Shown here: positions 55,945 through 64,000 of the stretch, in pieces
How positions within the stretch are numbered: the stretch's first letter is position 1
How the letters are laid out: every line of letters begins with the position of its first letter
Assembly: GCA_938041955.1 (NCBI GenBank)
Contig: CALISD010000071.1
Coordinates: 62,001-126,000 of the forward strand
Source of the DNA: an uncultured Granulosicoccaceae bacterium
Lineage (GTDB): Bacteria > Pseudomonadota > Gammaproteobacteria > Granulosicoccales > Granulosicoccaceae
Length of the DNA: 64,000 nucleotides
Direction: 5' to 3'
Program-made: the position numbers and the translations under genes
Notes under the pieces: generated by a model
What the model saw: the letters and a program-made list of their open reading frames with translations, nothing else
Database searches by the model: none
Told to the model about the DNA's origin: nothing

Positions 55945-57213
55945 ATGTCACTTTCATCTCGCATGCGTACTATTGCGCTACCTCGTTTAGCAGCAGCCGC
56001 AGTCGCCGCTGTGTTAGCTACTTCGCCGGCATTCGCCAACAACCCTCCCGAGGTTGCGGTTCAAGGCGCAGAAGCCGGCACAATGAAGCTCGGCAACCCG
56101 GTAAGATTCCAGGGCGTCGCTCGCGACCCGCAAGGCATCACACAAATTTACGGAACCATCCAAAATAAAAACGGGCAGTTTGTTACTCAAGCAGGTGGAT
56201 TCAGTAAAGATCCGTCCAGATTGCAGTTTAAATTCACTAATTCACAAGCCACTCGCTGGGTCTCGCAAAGCTTTAACCTGCCGAATGGCGCATACACGTT
56301 TCGGATTCGTGTTGAAGACGGCGCAAAAGCTATCTCACCGATGATGGAAGTTCCATTTGTCGTTTCAAAAGGTGCTATGGCCGCCGCTCCCGCAACTAAC
56401 CAACGCCAGACACAGCAGGCGCAAGTGGCTAGCGCCGCACCTGCTGCCGCTATTCAGTTCCCGCAGAATGGCGCTGTCATATCACAGGCAGCTGCTTTCA
56501 GCGGTATCGCCAAAGACGATCAGGCAGTCGTGGGTGTAATCGCCACTATCATGAACACTTCAACTGGAATGTTTTTGGCTCCAAATGGTCAATTCGCCCC
56601 TTCAGGTCAGCTGAAGCTGCGCACCATACAAGGTAAAAACGCTCAGTGGACGACACCACAGGTGCAACTGCCGGCAGGCAACTATTTACTTTCTGTAAAG
56701 GCGATAGACAACAACGGCCAGGAAGGCCAATGGGCACAGAGTAAATTTACGGTCGCACAAGCCGCTCAGGCGGCTCAACCAGCCGCTGTCACAGCAACAC
56801 CAGCGGCTACTACAGTTGCGGCAGGTGCGATGGCAGCCAACGGCATGAACTACTGTGCTAACAATGGCATGGACGCCGACGGCGACGGTTTTGGCTGGGA
56901 GAACAATGCCTCATGTGTTGTGGCGGGCTCAAAAGCAGATACCCACCCTACTTGTGCCTCTTCTGCATCAGATCCCGATGGTGATGGCTACGGCTGGGAA
57001 AACGAAAAATCATGCATCGTCGTCACCCACTGCGCCTCTGCAGACTCTGACGCTGACGGCGACGGCTTTGGCTGGGAAAATAATCGCAGTTGCATCGTAC
57101 TGAAGAAAAACAGCAACTCACGATTCCCCGCCTGCGCATCCGGCGCTGCATCAGATCCAGATGGTGATGGCTATGGTTGGGAAAACAACGCGACCTGCGT
57201 GGTAGCGAAGTAA
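55945..57213 (+). CDS. Exported Ig-like protein with four Cys/DxDGDG/WEN repeats
   Basis: A 422-residue protein with a signal peptide (ending SPAFANN). Two bacterial Ig-like domains (about 33-145 and 165-275) share RVEDGAKAISPMMEVPF-type and KAIDNNGQEGQWAQSKF-type strands. An Ala-rich linker leads to four repeats (about 303-421), each C-x(5-7)-D-x-DGDG-[FY]-GWEN-x-x-[ST]-C. No catalytic domain is seen. It may be a binding or adhesion protein for the same polymer as the GH12 proteins (inference). AAGGAGC precedes the ATG. Confidence 0.75.
   Translation: MSLSSRMRTIALPRLAAAAVAAVLATSPAFANNPPEVAVQGAEAGTMKLGNPVRFQGVARDPQGITQIYGTIQNKNGQFVTQAGGFSKDPSRLQFKFTNSQATRWVSQSFNLPNGAYTFRIRVEDGAKAISPMMEVPFVVSKGAMAAAPATNQRQTQQAQVASAAPAAAIQFPQNGAVISQAAAFSGIAKDDQAVVGVIATIMNTSTGMFLAPNGQFAPSGQLKLRTIQGKNAQWTTPQVQLPAGNYLLSVKAIDNNGQEGQWAQSKFTVAQAAQAAQPAAVTATPAATTVAAGAMAANGMNYCANNGMDADGDGFGWENNASCVVAGSKADTHPTCASSASDPDGDGYGWENEKSCIVVTHCASADSDADGDGFGWENNRSCIVLKKNSNSRFPACASGAASDPDGDGYGWENNATCVVAK
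56851..57210 (+). repeat. Four-copy Cys/DxDGDG/WEN repeat array (Ig-like protein)
   Basis: Four modules with DADGDGFGWEN, DPDGDGYGWEN, DADGDGFGWEN and DPDGDGYGWEN cores and a Cys on each side. Linkers are shorter than in the other carriers. Confidence 0.88.
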
Positions 57214-57226
57214 CACCCTGTTCGAC

Positions 57227-57252
57227 GCTGCCATCACATCCGTGATGGCAGC
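57227..57252 (+). terminator. Rho-independent terminator after the Ig-like protein gene
   Basis: GCTGCCATCAC-ATCC-GTGATGGCAGC: a perfect 11-bp stem with a 4-base loop, 13 bases after the stop, followed by TAAATTTG. A strong terminator candidate. Confidence 0.75.
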
Positions 57253-57425
57253 TAAATTTGTCAATTCCGAAACAAGCAAGCCCCTAAAGAAGCAAACCGA
57301 TATCCTGCTGCAACAGTAAGCATGCAACCGGCGCGATTCATAATTCCTCAATAAGTAAATTCCTTTACTGACTGCAATGGGAAACCTCGCCAGCAGCGCC
57401 TAATATCACAGGCCGCAGATATTGT

Positions 57426-58112
57426 GTGACTCCATTGCGCTCCACCTTCAATACCCCCATTTACGGTAACCACCTCCGACGACTCGCTAAGCGATTCTCG
57501 TTAAAGCGTACTGCGTTGCTCACAGCAGTTGCAGTGCTGGCTCTAAGTTCCTGCTCCTCTTTGCCAATCAGCGCCACAAACGATGTGTGCAATATTTTCA
57601 GCACCAAAAGAAGCTGGCACCAGTCTGCGGTAAACATGCAAAGCAAGTGGCAGGTCCCTCTGCACATTCCCATGGCAATGATGTACCACGAAAGTAAGTT
57701 TCGCCGCAGTGCCAAACCGCCACGCCGCTACATCCTCGGCCTCATCCCCTGGAAAAGAAGAAGCTCGGCTTACGGTTACTCACAGGCGATCAACGGTACG
57801 TGGGGTGAGTACATAAAGGAGTCGCGTAACTACGGGGCACGACGCACTAATTTTAACGACTCAATGGATTTTATTGGCTGGTACATGGGCAAGTCGGCAA
57901 GGATCGCTGACATCGCAAAGACCGACGCGTATCACCAATACCTCGCCTACCATGAGGGCTGGACCGGATACCGTAGAGGAACCTATAAAACCAAACCATG
58001 GTTGCTGCGTGTTGCGTCCGAGGTTGTAGAAACTTCTGAGCGCTATAAAGCGCAATACAACCAATGTGTTGGATCGTTAGATAGAAAGTTTTGGACAAAC
58101 TTTATAGGCTAA
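57426..58112 (+). CDS. Lytic-transglycosylase-like (SLT) lipoprotein
   Basis: A 228-residue protein with a lipoprotein signal (LALSSC, Cys43). The SLT-like fold is seen in MAMMYHESKFRRSA with catalytic Glu89, SAYGYSQAINGTWGEY and ayhegwtGY-type motifs (LAYHEGWTGY). It would cleave the peptidoglycan glycan strand, forming 1,6-anhydro ends. The GTG at 57426 is the only start seen upstream of the signal; the N-terminal 25 residues are therefore uncertain. Confidence 0.78.
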   Translation: MTPLRSTFNTPIYGNHLRRLAKRFSLKRTALLTAVAVLALSSCSSLPISATNDVCNIFSTKRSWHQSAVNMQSKWQVPLHIPMAMMYHESKFRRSAKPPRRYILGLIPWKRRSSAYGYSQAINGTWGEYIKESRNYGARRTNFNDSMDFIGWYMGKSARIADIAKTDAYHQYLAYHEGWTGYRRGTYKTKPWLLRVASEVVETSERYKAQYNQCVGSLDRKFWTNFIG

Positions 58113-58210
58113 CGCTGCTAAGTCCATCCGTCAAAAGAACCCGACATCGTGTTAGATAAAACACCAGCACCTTCGAATCTGCACGAACTTTGGCTCAATC
58201 CTGGCCAAGA

Positions 58211-58807
58211 TCAGATACGCGTACCCGGACCGGTACCGCGCGCAAGATCACCCGCAATGTAGTACGCAATGGCCCCACCTGCGACAGCACCGAGCAAGTG
58301 GCCCTCCCATGACACACCACGTTGAAAAGGAATCACGCCTGATAACAACGTGGATCCATATACAACGGCTACACCTATCGCGATTAGCGCAGACAACAAC
58401 CGCTTTTCAAAGAAGCCGGCACACACCAGAAAACCGATCAAACCAAATACCAATACACTGGCACCAATATGGATAGCGTCACGTCCAAACAGCCACAACA
58501 AAACACCTGCCAGCACACTGATTAGTACCACGATATCTATACTATTGGCTCTTGAACCCGCCAATAGGCACAGCAGCGCGACCAGAGGAATGGTGTTACC
58601 CATAATGTGCCCGAGGTTGGCGTGCAAAAATGGCAGCGTTATTACGCCAGCAAGGCCTTTTAGTGATCTTGGTATCAATCCAAAGTTTTCCAGTGGCAGA
58701 AAACGATCGATAAAAAATACTAACCAGATAACACCAACAAATAACGCTATACCCGTAAGGTCGCGGCGCAATGAGTGAACATGTTCAGCACCAGTAAAAG
58801 ATCTCAT
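58211..58807 (-). CDS. Rhomboid-family intramembrane serine protease
   Basis: A 198-residue six-helix protein. FLHANLGHIMGN (His62, His67, Asn71) is the conserved loop/helix-2 motif; the catalytic pair is Ser117 (HIGASVLVFG) and His170 (SWEGHLLGA). It cleaves substrates inside the membrane. Some rhomboid relatives (rhombosortases) process GlyGly-CTERM proteins, and this window encodes one such tail (12718-15327), but the present protein lacks clear rhombosortase-specific features. Confidence 0.82.
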   Translation of the reverse strand: MRSFTGAEHVHSLRRDLTGIALFVGVIWLVFFIDRFLPLENFGLIPRSLKGLAGVITLPFLHANLGHIMGNTIPLVALLCLLAGSRANSIDIVVLISVLAGVLLWLFGRDAIHIGASVLVFGLIGFLVCAGFFEKRLLSALIAIGVAVVYGSTLLSGVIPFQRGVSWEGHLLGAVAGGAIAYYIAGDLARGTGPGTRI

Positions 58808-59017
58808 GAACGTCTCTTAAGAACATCAATTATGTAAGTAAATAAAAAAGCCGAAATATACATTTTTCTTTAGCAGCAGCACGCTTATAATCAGCATTCA
58901 GAATATCGGCTGCAGCGCAGACTCTAGCAGATAACAGCCTGTTTTGCCGTTAGCAAGCGGTACCGAACCGATATCTTGAATGTAGCTTGAATGGAAACAT
59001 ACTACTGAGGAAAATCA

Positions 59018-60964
59018 ATGAGCGAACGATCGCCGACTCACTCCAAAAGTGTGGCTTTTGAAGCATCCGAAGACACCCGCTGCAACACCACAGACAACCC
59101 AACCATCGGAGACATCATAGAAGCGCGCTTTACGCGCCGCCAGGTACTCGGCTCACTGGGTGTATCAGTGATAGCGGGTATGGCGGCAAGCGGTGGAAAT
59201 CTGCTATTTCCAAAACCGGTCAACGCTACTACTTCGACTTTCACCTTTAATGAAATTGAAGCCAAAGTGACGGCCAACCACGCTGTCGCAAACGGCCATT
59301 CCGCCGACGTTTTATTGCGCTGGGGAGACCCGGTACTACCGGGTGCACCCGAATTTGATCCGACAGATCAAAGCGCTGAAGCCCAGGCGATGCAGTTCGG
59401 TTACAACAATGACTTCCTTGGTTTCATACCGCTAAACGACTCAGCAGATCACGGCCTACTCGTCGTCAACCACGAATACACGAATGAGGAGTTGATGTTT
59501 CCAGGCATGGGCCGACAAGATCGTGACAAGAAATTCGCCGACGTCACCAAAGACCACGTTAACATTGAAATGATGGCACATGGCGGCACCGTGGTCGAAA
59601 TTAAAAACACAGACAGCGGTTGGCAAGTGATCTCCGATTCAAAGTACAACCGGCGCATCACTGCAGAAACAGAAATGGAAATCAGCGGGCCATGCGCAGG
59701 TCACGATCGCATGAAGACCTCGTACTCGACTGATGGTAAAAAAGTACGCGGAATGTTTAACAACTGTGCGGGCGGCATCACTCCATGGGGCACATGGTTG
59801 GCGGCAGAAGAAAACGTCAATGGCTACTTCTGGAATAAAGAAGCGCTTGCCGGCCACTCTGAAGAACGTAACCTGAGACGTATGGGTGCGCCGGGCCAGT
59901 GGTACAACTGGGGCAAGTTTCATGATCGCTTTGATATTGCCAAAGAACCCAATGAGCTGAATCGCTTCGGCTGGGTAGTAGAAATTGACCCTAAAGATCC
60001 CACATCAACACCAAAAAAGCGCACCGCTTTAGGCCGCTTCAAACACGAAGGAGCAGAAACCATCGTCAACAAGGATGGTCGCCTTGTGGTTTACATGGGC
60101 GACGACCAACGCTTTGACTACGTCTATAAATTTGTATCGCAAGCAAAGGTAGATACAAAAAATCCGCATAACAACACCGACTTACTTGACGCTGGCGTTT
60201 TGTCTGTTGCCCGCTTCAACGAATCCGGCTGGGTTGACTGGATGCCACTGGTTTATGGCAAAGGTCCGTTAACTGAGGAAAACGATTTCGCTTCACAAGC
60301 AGATGTTTTAATTGAAACGCGTCGTGCAGCAGATCTACTTGGTGCAACTCCAATGGACCGACCGGAAGATGTTCAACCCAACAAGCACACCGGGTCCGTC
60401 TATGTGATGCTGACCAACAACACGCGCCGTAAGAATGATCAGGTAGATTCCGCCAACCCGCGAGCAGAAAATAAGTTTGGCCACATAATCGAGTTACAAC
60501 CCTCTCGGGGGGATCACGCGGCCTCCAAAGCACGCTGGGAAGTATTGGTGACCTGTGGTGACCCGACAGCCAATGTGGGCGCCAGTTTTAATCCGGAGAC
60601 CACAAAAAACGGGTGGTTTGGCATGCCAGACAACTGCGCCATAGATACAGATGGAAGACTATGGGTAGCTACTGACGGGAATTCCGCTAAAAAGACCGGT
60701 CGCACCGATGGCGTATGGGCAATGGAAACAGCCGGCAAGCTGCGCGGCACCAGCCGCCATTTTTACCGCTGCCCGGAAGGTGCTGAACTATGCGGCCCCA
60801 CCTTTACGCCAGACGACACCGCCCTTTTCGTCGCCAATCAACACCCCGGAGACGGCAGCACCTTTGATCAACCTTCCACTCGATGGCCGGATTTTGACGA
60901 AAGCTTGCCACCCAGGCCATCCGTGGTGGCGATCACCAGGATCGGAGGTGGCAGAGTCGGCTAA
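59018..60964 (+). CDS. PhoX-family (DUF839) Tat-exported protein
   Basis: A 648-residue protein with a twin-arginine signal (TRRQVLGSLG; Arg40-Arg41) and the PhoX/DUF839 fold: RWGDPVLPGAPEFDP, LLVVNHEYTNEELMFPG, NNCAGGITPWGTWLAAEENVNGYF and FKHEGAETIVNKDGR. PhoX enzymes are calcium- and iron-dependent alkaline phosphatases folded in the cytoplasm and exported by Tat; some DUF839 relatives have no proven activity. GAGGAAA precedes the ATG by a few bases. No Pho box could be seen upstream. Confidence 0.85.
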   Translation: MSERSPTHSKSVAFEASEDTRCNTTDNPTIGDIIEARFTRRQVLGSLGVSVIAGMAASGGNLLFPKPVNATTSTFTFNEIEAKVTANHAVANGHSADVLLRWGDPVLPGAPEFDPTDQSAEAQAMQFGYNNDFLGFIPLNDSADHGLLVVNHEYTNEELMFPGMGRQDRDKKFADVTKDHVNIEMMAHGGTVVEIKNTDSGWQVISDSKYNRRITAETEMEISGPCAGHDRMKTSYSTDGKKVRGMFNNCAGGITPWGTWLAAEENVNGYFWNKEALAGHSEERNLRRMGAPGQWYNWGKFHDRFDIAKEPNELNRFGWVVEIDPKDPTSTPKKRTALGRFKHEGAETIVNKDGRLVVYMGDDQRFDYVYKFVSQAKVDTKNPHNNTDLLDAGVLSVARFNESGWVDWMPLVYGKGPLTEENDFASQADVLIETRRAADLLGATPMDRPEDVQPNKHTGSVYVMLTNNTRRKNDQVDSANPRAENKFGHIIELQPSRGDHAASKARWEVLVTCGDPTANVGASFNPETTKNGWFGMPDNCAIDTDGRLWVATDGNSAKKTGRTDGVWAMETAGKLRGTSRHFYRCPEGAELCGPTFTPDDTALFVANQHPGDGSTFDQPSTRWPDFDESLPPRPSVVAITRIGGGRVG

Positions 60965-60988
60965 GCCCGATTGCCCAACCAAACCCTA

Positions 60989-61010
60989 CCCGCTTACATG
61001 GAATAGCGGG
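60989..61010 (+). terminator. Hairpin after the PhoX-family gene
   Basis: CCCGCT, 10-base loop, AGCGGG: a perfect 6-bp stem 24 bases after the stop, without a clear T-run. Weak terminator candidate. Confidence 0.35.
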
Positions 61011-61206
61011 CCCGATCGCAGGGCGGCATAAGCGCAAAGCGCATGCGCCATATCAGCGAGCTGGAAATGTCGGACAGCCTGCGGGCATGCTGCTCAGTGA
61101 CCTGTAAAGCCCATCCAACAACAAGTATGAAAGCGCAACTGCAACCTTTCACACACCGGACTAACTTTTGCTGCAGTAGAAGGCACCAAAGCTTTACAAT
61201 GCCTGC

Positions 61207-62556
61207 ATGAAAAACCTGTTTGATCTAGCTCAAAAACTTGAGCGCAAGAAAACCAGCAGCCGTCAATTGGTCGAGCATTGCCTGGCCAATATTGAGGCCA
61301 GCGACGGTGAAGGCCACAACGCTTTTCTCTCTGTGTACAAAGAACGTGCACTTGCAGAAGCCGACGCCTCTGATGCAGCGAGACACGCTGAGCACCACCA
61401 GTCACCGTTTAGCGGTATACCCATCTCAATCAAAGATCTGTTTGATGTCGCAGGCCAGGTCACTACAGCGGGCTCCCGTGTACTGGATGAACAACGTCCG
61501 GCGCAACATGATGCTCCGGTAGTAAGCGCGTTAAGACAAGCCGGCTTCATCATCATCGGAAAAACCAATATGACTGAGTTTGCCTATTCGGGCTTGGGCA
61601 TAAACTCACACTACGGAACACCCGCCAGTCCCTACGATCGAAAGACTCGTCGCATTCCGGGCGGCTCCAGCTCCGGAGCTGCTGTTTCCGTCACTGATGA
61701 AATGGCAGCTGCCGCTATCGGCACAGATACAGGCGGCTCAACACGAATTCCCGCAGCCTTGTGTGGCCTGGTCGGATTCAAACCTACGGCAGAAAGAGTA
61801 TCTACCAAAGGGTGCGTACCTCTATCAACCTCACTCGACTCTGTTGGACCAATCGCAAACACAGTGACTTGTTGCGCCTTGCTCGATGCCATCATGGCTG
61901 GCGACAGTAATATTGAGGTTGCCCCGTTTCCGGAAGTAGGCTTACGCCTTGGCGTCATGAACGGCTTCGCGATGGAAGCATTAGACGGTGCTGTAGCGCA
62001 TTCGTTTGACGATGCTCTGCAGCGCTTAGGCAAACGAGGCATCTTAATTAAGACCCAGAACCTGCCCGAACTGGAAAGCTATTACGCACACATTAATCGT
62101 GCGTGCCTGGTCGGTGCTGAAGCATATGCCTACCACCAACCCCTGTTAGAAGCACGCAATGAATTCTACGACCCCTGGGTGCTCGAACGAATAAAGTCGA
62201 GCAGCACCTATAGTGCTGCCGACTACATAGACACCCTTAAGCGACGATCAGCTTGTCAGCAAAAAACCAGTGAACGCAACGTCGGTCTTGACGCTATTGT
62301 CCTGCCCGCAGTTCCGCTCATTCCACAACCCATTGCAGCCCTGAGTCACGACTCAGATGAATCACTGAGAGTGAATGCACTGAATTTGCGCAACACGTCT
62401 ATCGCCAACACTTTAAACGCTCCCTCCATCACGATACCCTGTCACGGACCTAACGAACCACCGGTCGGATTTATGCTAATCGGTAAGACTGGTGCTGATC
62501 GAGAGTTATTTTCCATCGCAGCCAGTATTGAATCGATCATTCGCAAGGTTCATTAA
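61207..62556 (+). CDS. Amidase-signature family enzyme
   Basis: A 449-residue amidase with the Ser-cisSer-Lys triad: Lys76 (PISIKDLFDV), the cis-Ser in GGSSSGAAVS (about Ser154/155) and nucleophile Ser178 (DTGGSTRIPA). It hydrolyses amides to acid and ammonia. The architecture fits stand-alone amidases rather than GatA, as no gatB/gatC is nearby. The substrate is unknown; the neighbouring HD protein begins 65 bases downstream. Confidence 0.88.
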   Translation: MKNLFDLAQKLERKKTSSRQLVEHCLANIEASDGEGHNAFLSVYKERALAEADASDAARHAEHHQSPFSGIPISIKDLFDVAGQVTTAGSRVLDEQRPAQHDAPVVSALRQAGFIIIGKTNMTEFAYSGLGINSHYGTPASPYDRKTRRIPGGSSSGAAVSVTDEMAAAAIGTDTGGSTRIPAALCGLVGFKPTAERVSTKGCVPLSTSLDSVGPIANTVTCCALLDAIMAGDSNIEVAPFPEVGLRLGVMNGFAMEALDGAVAHSFDDALQRLGKRGILIKTQNLPELESYYAHINRACLVGAEAYAYHQPLLEARNEFYDPWVLERIKSSSTYSAADYIDTLKRRSACQQKTSERNVGLDAIVLPAVPLIPQPIAALSHDSDESLRVNALNLRNTSIANTLNAPSITIPCHGPNEPPVGFMLIGKTGADRELFSIAASIESIIRKVH

Positions 62557-62621
62557 CGAGCGAGTTAATTACACACCCGACAAACGGCCAAGCATCAAGC
62601 CAGCGCAACAGGTAGGCAACA

Positions 62622-63227
62622 ATGAAGACAGTCAACTTCACTGAAATGAAACACGGCACTCGCGAAGAGTATGAATTCCTGCGCACTCAGGAGCATCAAT
62701 TCAACACGATGACCGCAGACAGGATTCTGCGTGAACTTGCCTCGCAGGCGGAAGATACTATCGGCGGCTATAAAATCACTCGATTGCAGCACGCACTTCA
62801 ATCTGCAACACGTGCCGAATCGGAAGGCGCTGACACCGACTGGATTGTCGCCGCTCTATTGCACGATATCGGTGACGGCCTCGCACCACAGAACCACGAC
62901 AAAATGGCCGCCGAAATAATCAGGCCCTTTGTCCGTGAAGAGGTCTCTTGGGTCGTAGAACACCACGGTGTATTCCAGATGGTGTACTACGCACAGTACT
63001 ACGAAGGCTGGAATCAGCATGAGCGTGAAAAATACAGTGATAACCGTTACTACCAAAGCTGTGTAGATTTCTGTGAGCGCTGGGACCAATCATCGTTTGA
63101 CCCCGACTACAACATGCATGATCTCCAGCATTTCGAACCACTGGTTCGCGAGGTGTTTGACCGACCGGCATATGATAACGCAGTGCTTGAGCCCGGGGTT
63201 GTCAAAGGCCTCCCTGCACTGGCTTAA
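62622..63227 (+). CDS. HD-domain protein, PhnZ-like
   Basis: A 201-residue HD-domain protein with metal ligands His57 (RLQHALQSA), His81-Asp82 (LLHDIGDG), His92, His114/His115 (VVEHHGVF) and an Asp near residue 155-160. The HALQ...GAD...AALLHDIG layout and length are those of the mixed-valence di-iron oxygenase family (PhnZ, myo-inositol-oxygenase-like), which cleave C-P or C-C bonds. A phosphohydrolase role cannot be excluded. It follows the amidase gene in the same direction. Confidence 0.7.
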   Translation: MKTVNFTEMKHGTREEYEFLRTQEHQFNTMTADRILRELASQAEDTIGGYKITRLQHALQSATRAESEGADTDWIVAALLHDIGDGLAPQNHDKMAAEIIRPFVREEVSWVVEHHGVFQMVYYAQYYEGWNQHEREKYSDNRYYQSCVDFCERWDQSSFDPDYNMHDLQHFEPLVREVFDRPAYDNAVLEPGVVKGLPALA

Positions 63228-63331
63228 TATTCATTCAGCACAAGCTCCTCGTTTCAGTCTTGTGGACTATACTCAGGTCCACAGGGCATTCTCATACCTC
63301 TGCTTCACACTCTTAACGCTGACACACAATT

Positions 63332-64000
63332 ATGCTTTCGGAATCCGCTTCAGTATTCTTAAAAGGCCTCGCTATGGGCGCGGCCAACGTTATCCCGGGT
63401 GTCTCAGGTGGCACAATCGCGCTCATTACCGGTATCTACGAGCGGCTCATCAACGCAATAAAATCGATTGATCTAGCGGCGCTAAAGTTGTTGCTGAAAA
63501 AACAATGGAAGCCTTTCTGGACCGTGATTGACGGAACATTTCTAACTGCCCTTTTTCTGGGTATCGGCGTCAGCATCGTGAGCCTGGCCAAGTTGCTGGA
63601 GTATTTGCTGGATAAGCACGAGACCCTGACCATGGCATTTTTCTTCGGGCTGATTCTGATATCAGTATTCCTGGTTGCCAGAACAGTCACACAATGGAAT
63701 CTAACAGCGCTTATCGCACTGGCTATCGGTACTGCCATAGCCGTAGGCATAGCACTGCTCGCACCGGCTTCTGAAAACAGCTCGTTCTTCTATCTTTTCG
63801 CCTGTGGCATTGTGGCTATGTGCAGTATGATTCTTCCGGGTTTATCAGGGTCTTTCGTTTTAATTATCATGGGTAACTATGCACTGATACTGGGCGCTAT
63901 CGGCAGCTTCAATTTATCAATAATTATTCCATTGGCACTGGGCTGTGTGTTTGGAATAATTGCTTTCTCACATTTACTCGCATGGATCTTCAAACATTTC
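63332..64000 (+). CDS. DUF368 membrane protein (undecaprenyl-phosphate transporter family), partial
   Basis: The ATG at 63332 opens a frame of 223 codons that runs off the window. The protein begins MLSESASVFLKGLAMGAANV and has the family's conserved IPGVSGGTIALITGIYERL and ILPGLSGSFVLIIMG re-entrant loops, plus several transmembrane helices. Members of DUF368 (PopT) return undecaprenyl phosphate across the inner membrane for peptidoglycan and polysaccharide synthesis. Its C-terminus lies outside the window. Confidence 0.85.
   Translation, partial: MLSESASVFLKGLAMGAANVIPGVSGGTIALITGIYERLINAIKSIDLAALKLLLKKQWKPFWTVIDGTFLTALFLGIGVSIVSLAKLLEYLLDKHETLTMAFFFGLILISVFLVARTVTQWNLTALIALAIGTAIAVGIALLAPASENSSFFYLFACGIVAMCSMILPGLSGSFVLIIMGNYALILGAIGSFNLSIIIPLALGCVFGIIAFSHLLAWIFKHF

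Noticed and set aside
58211-58807. Calling the rhomboid protease a rhombosortase partner of the CTERM proteins
   Set aside because: The Ser/His and HxxxxHxxxN motifs are those of general rhomboids and the gene is over 40 kb from the CTERM proteins; no rhombosortase-specific signature was seen.
58808-59017. Pho box upstream of the PhoX-family gene
   Set aside because: No pair of CTGTCAT-like direct repeats at 11-base spacing could be found.
61632-62042. 136-residue minus-strand frame opposite the amidase
   Set aside because: Antisense to the amidase catalytic core; no independent support.

Overview
The window looks like a chromosome segment from a free-living, aerobic, probably marine gammaproteobacterium. 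The grounds are a complete System I cytochrome c maturation operon with split ccmG/ccmH, a FadI/FadJ-type beta-oxidation pair, an ETF/acyl-CoA dehydrogenase block, a MoxR/Bat-type von Willebrand factor A operon, and many large secreted or surface proteins. Genus cannot be fixed from the sequence alone. No rRNA, tRNA, CRISPR array, phage or complete insertion sequence was seen; one probable miniature transposable element (MITE) is present.

Layout. (1) 1-5279 (minus): first half of a surface-polysaccharide locus: a TPR-glycosyltransferase fusion, a SAM methyltransferase, a DxD glycosyltransferase with a Cys cluster, a sulfotransferase-like protein and a gene cut by the window edge. (2) 6004-17877 (plus): five consecutive exported proteins: a beta-propeller dehydrogenase-like protein, a pentaheme lipoprotein, a protein with eight Cys-bounded DxDGDG/GWEN repeats, a protein with two carbohydrate-binding-like domains, and a kelch/TSP3-repeat protein. 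The last two end in C-terminal sorting-type tails. (3) 17819-23875 (minus): second half of the polysaccharide locus: rmlA, a GT2-GT4 fusion, a second sulfotransferase-like protein and a GT61 enzyme. (4) 23876-24479: hairpin-rich intergenic DNA ending in a 238-bp MITE flanked by CTAG. (5) 24480-32451 (minus): fatty-acid oxidation (acyl-CoA dehydrogenase, etfA, etfB, SIMPL protein, fadI, fadJ). (6) 32667-39813 (minus): ccmABCDEFGHI, including a small ccmD. (7) 39853-47145 (minus): moxR, DUF58, DUF4381, batA, batB, TPR, batD. (8) 47345-49539 (plus): SDR, flavodoxin, S-formylglutathione hydrolase. (9) 49749-57213 (plus): three tandem GH12-type glucanases, a DUF6356 protein, a glutamine amidotransferase-like protein and an Ig-like protein with the same repeats. 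(10) 57426-64000: SLT-type lipoprotein, rhomboid protease (minus), Tat-exported PhoX-family protein, amidase, PhnZ-like HD protein, and the start of a DUF368 undecaprenyl-phosphate transporter.

The most unusual content is a family of about 20 copies of a short Cys-bounded module spread over four exported proteins. It joins an Asp-rich, EF-hand-like calcium loop to a G-[FYA]-W-E-N-x-x-[ST]-C tail resembling the aromatic core of CBM10 cellulose-binding modules. Two of the four carriers also have a GH12 catalytic domain, which suggests a secreted beta-glucan-binding and -degrading system. The ccm operon would supply haem attachment for the pentaheme lipoprotein, and the two polysaccharide blocks flank the exported-protein block.
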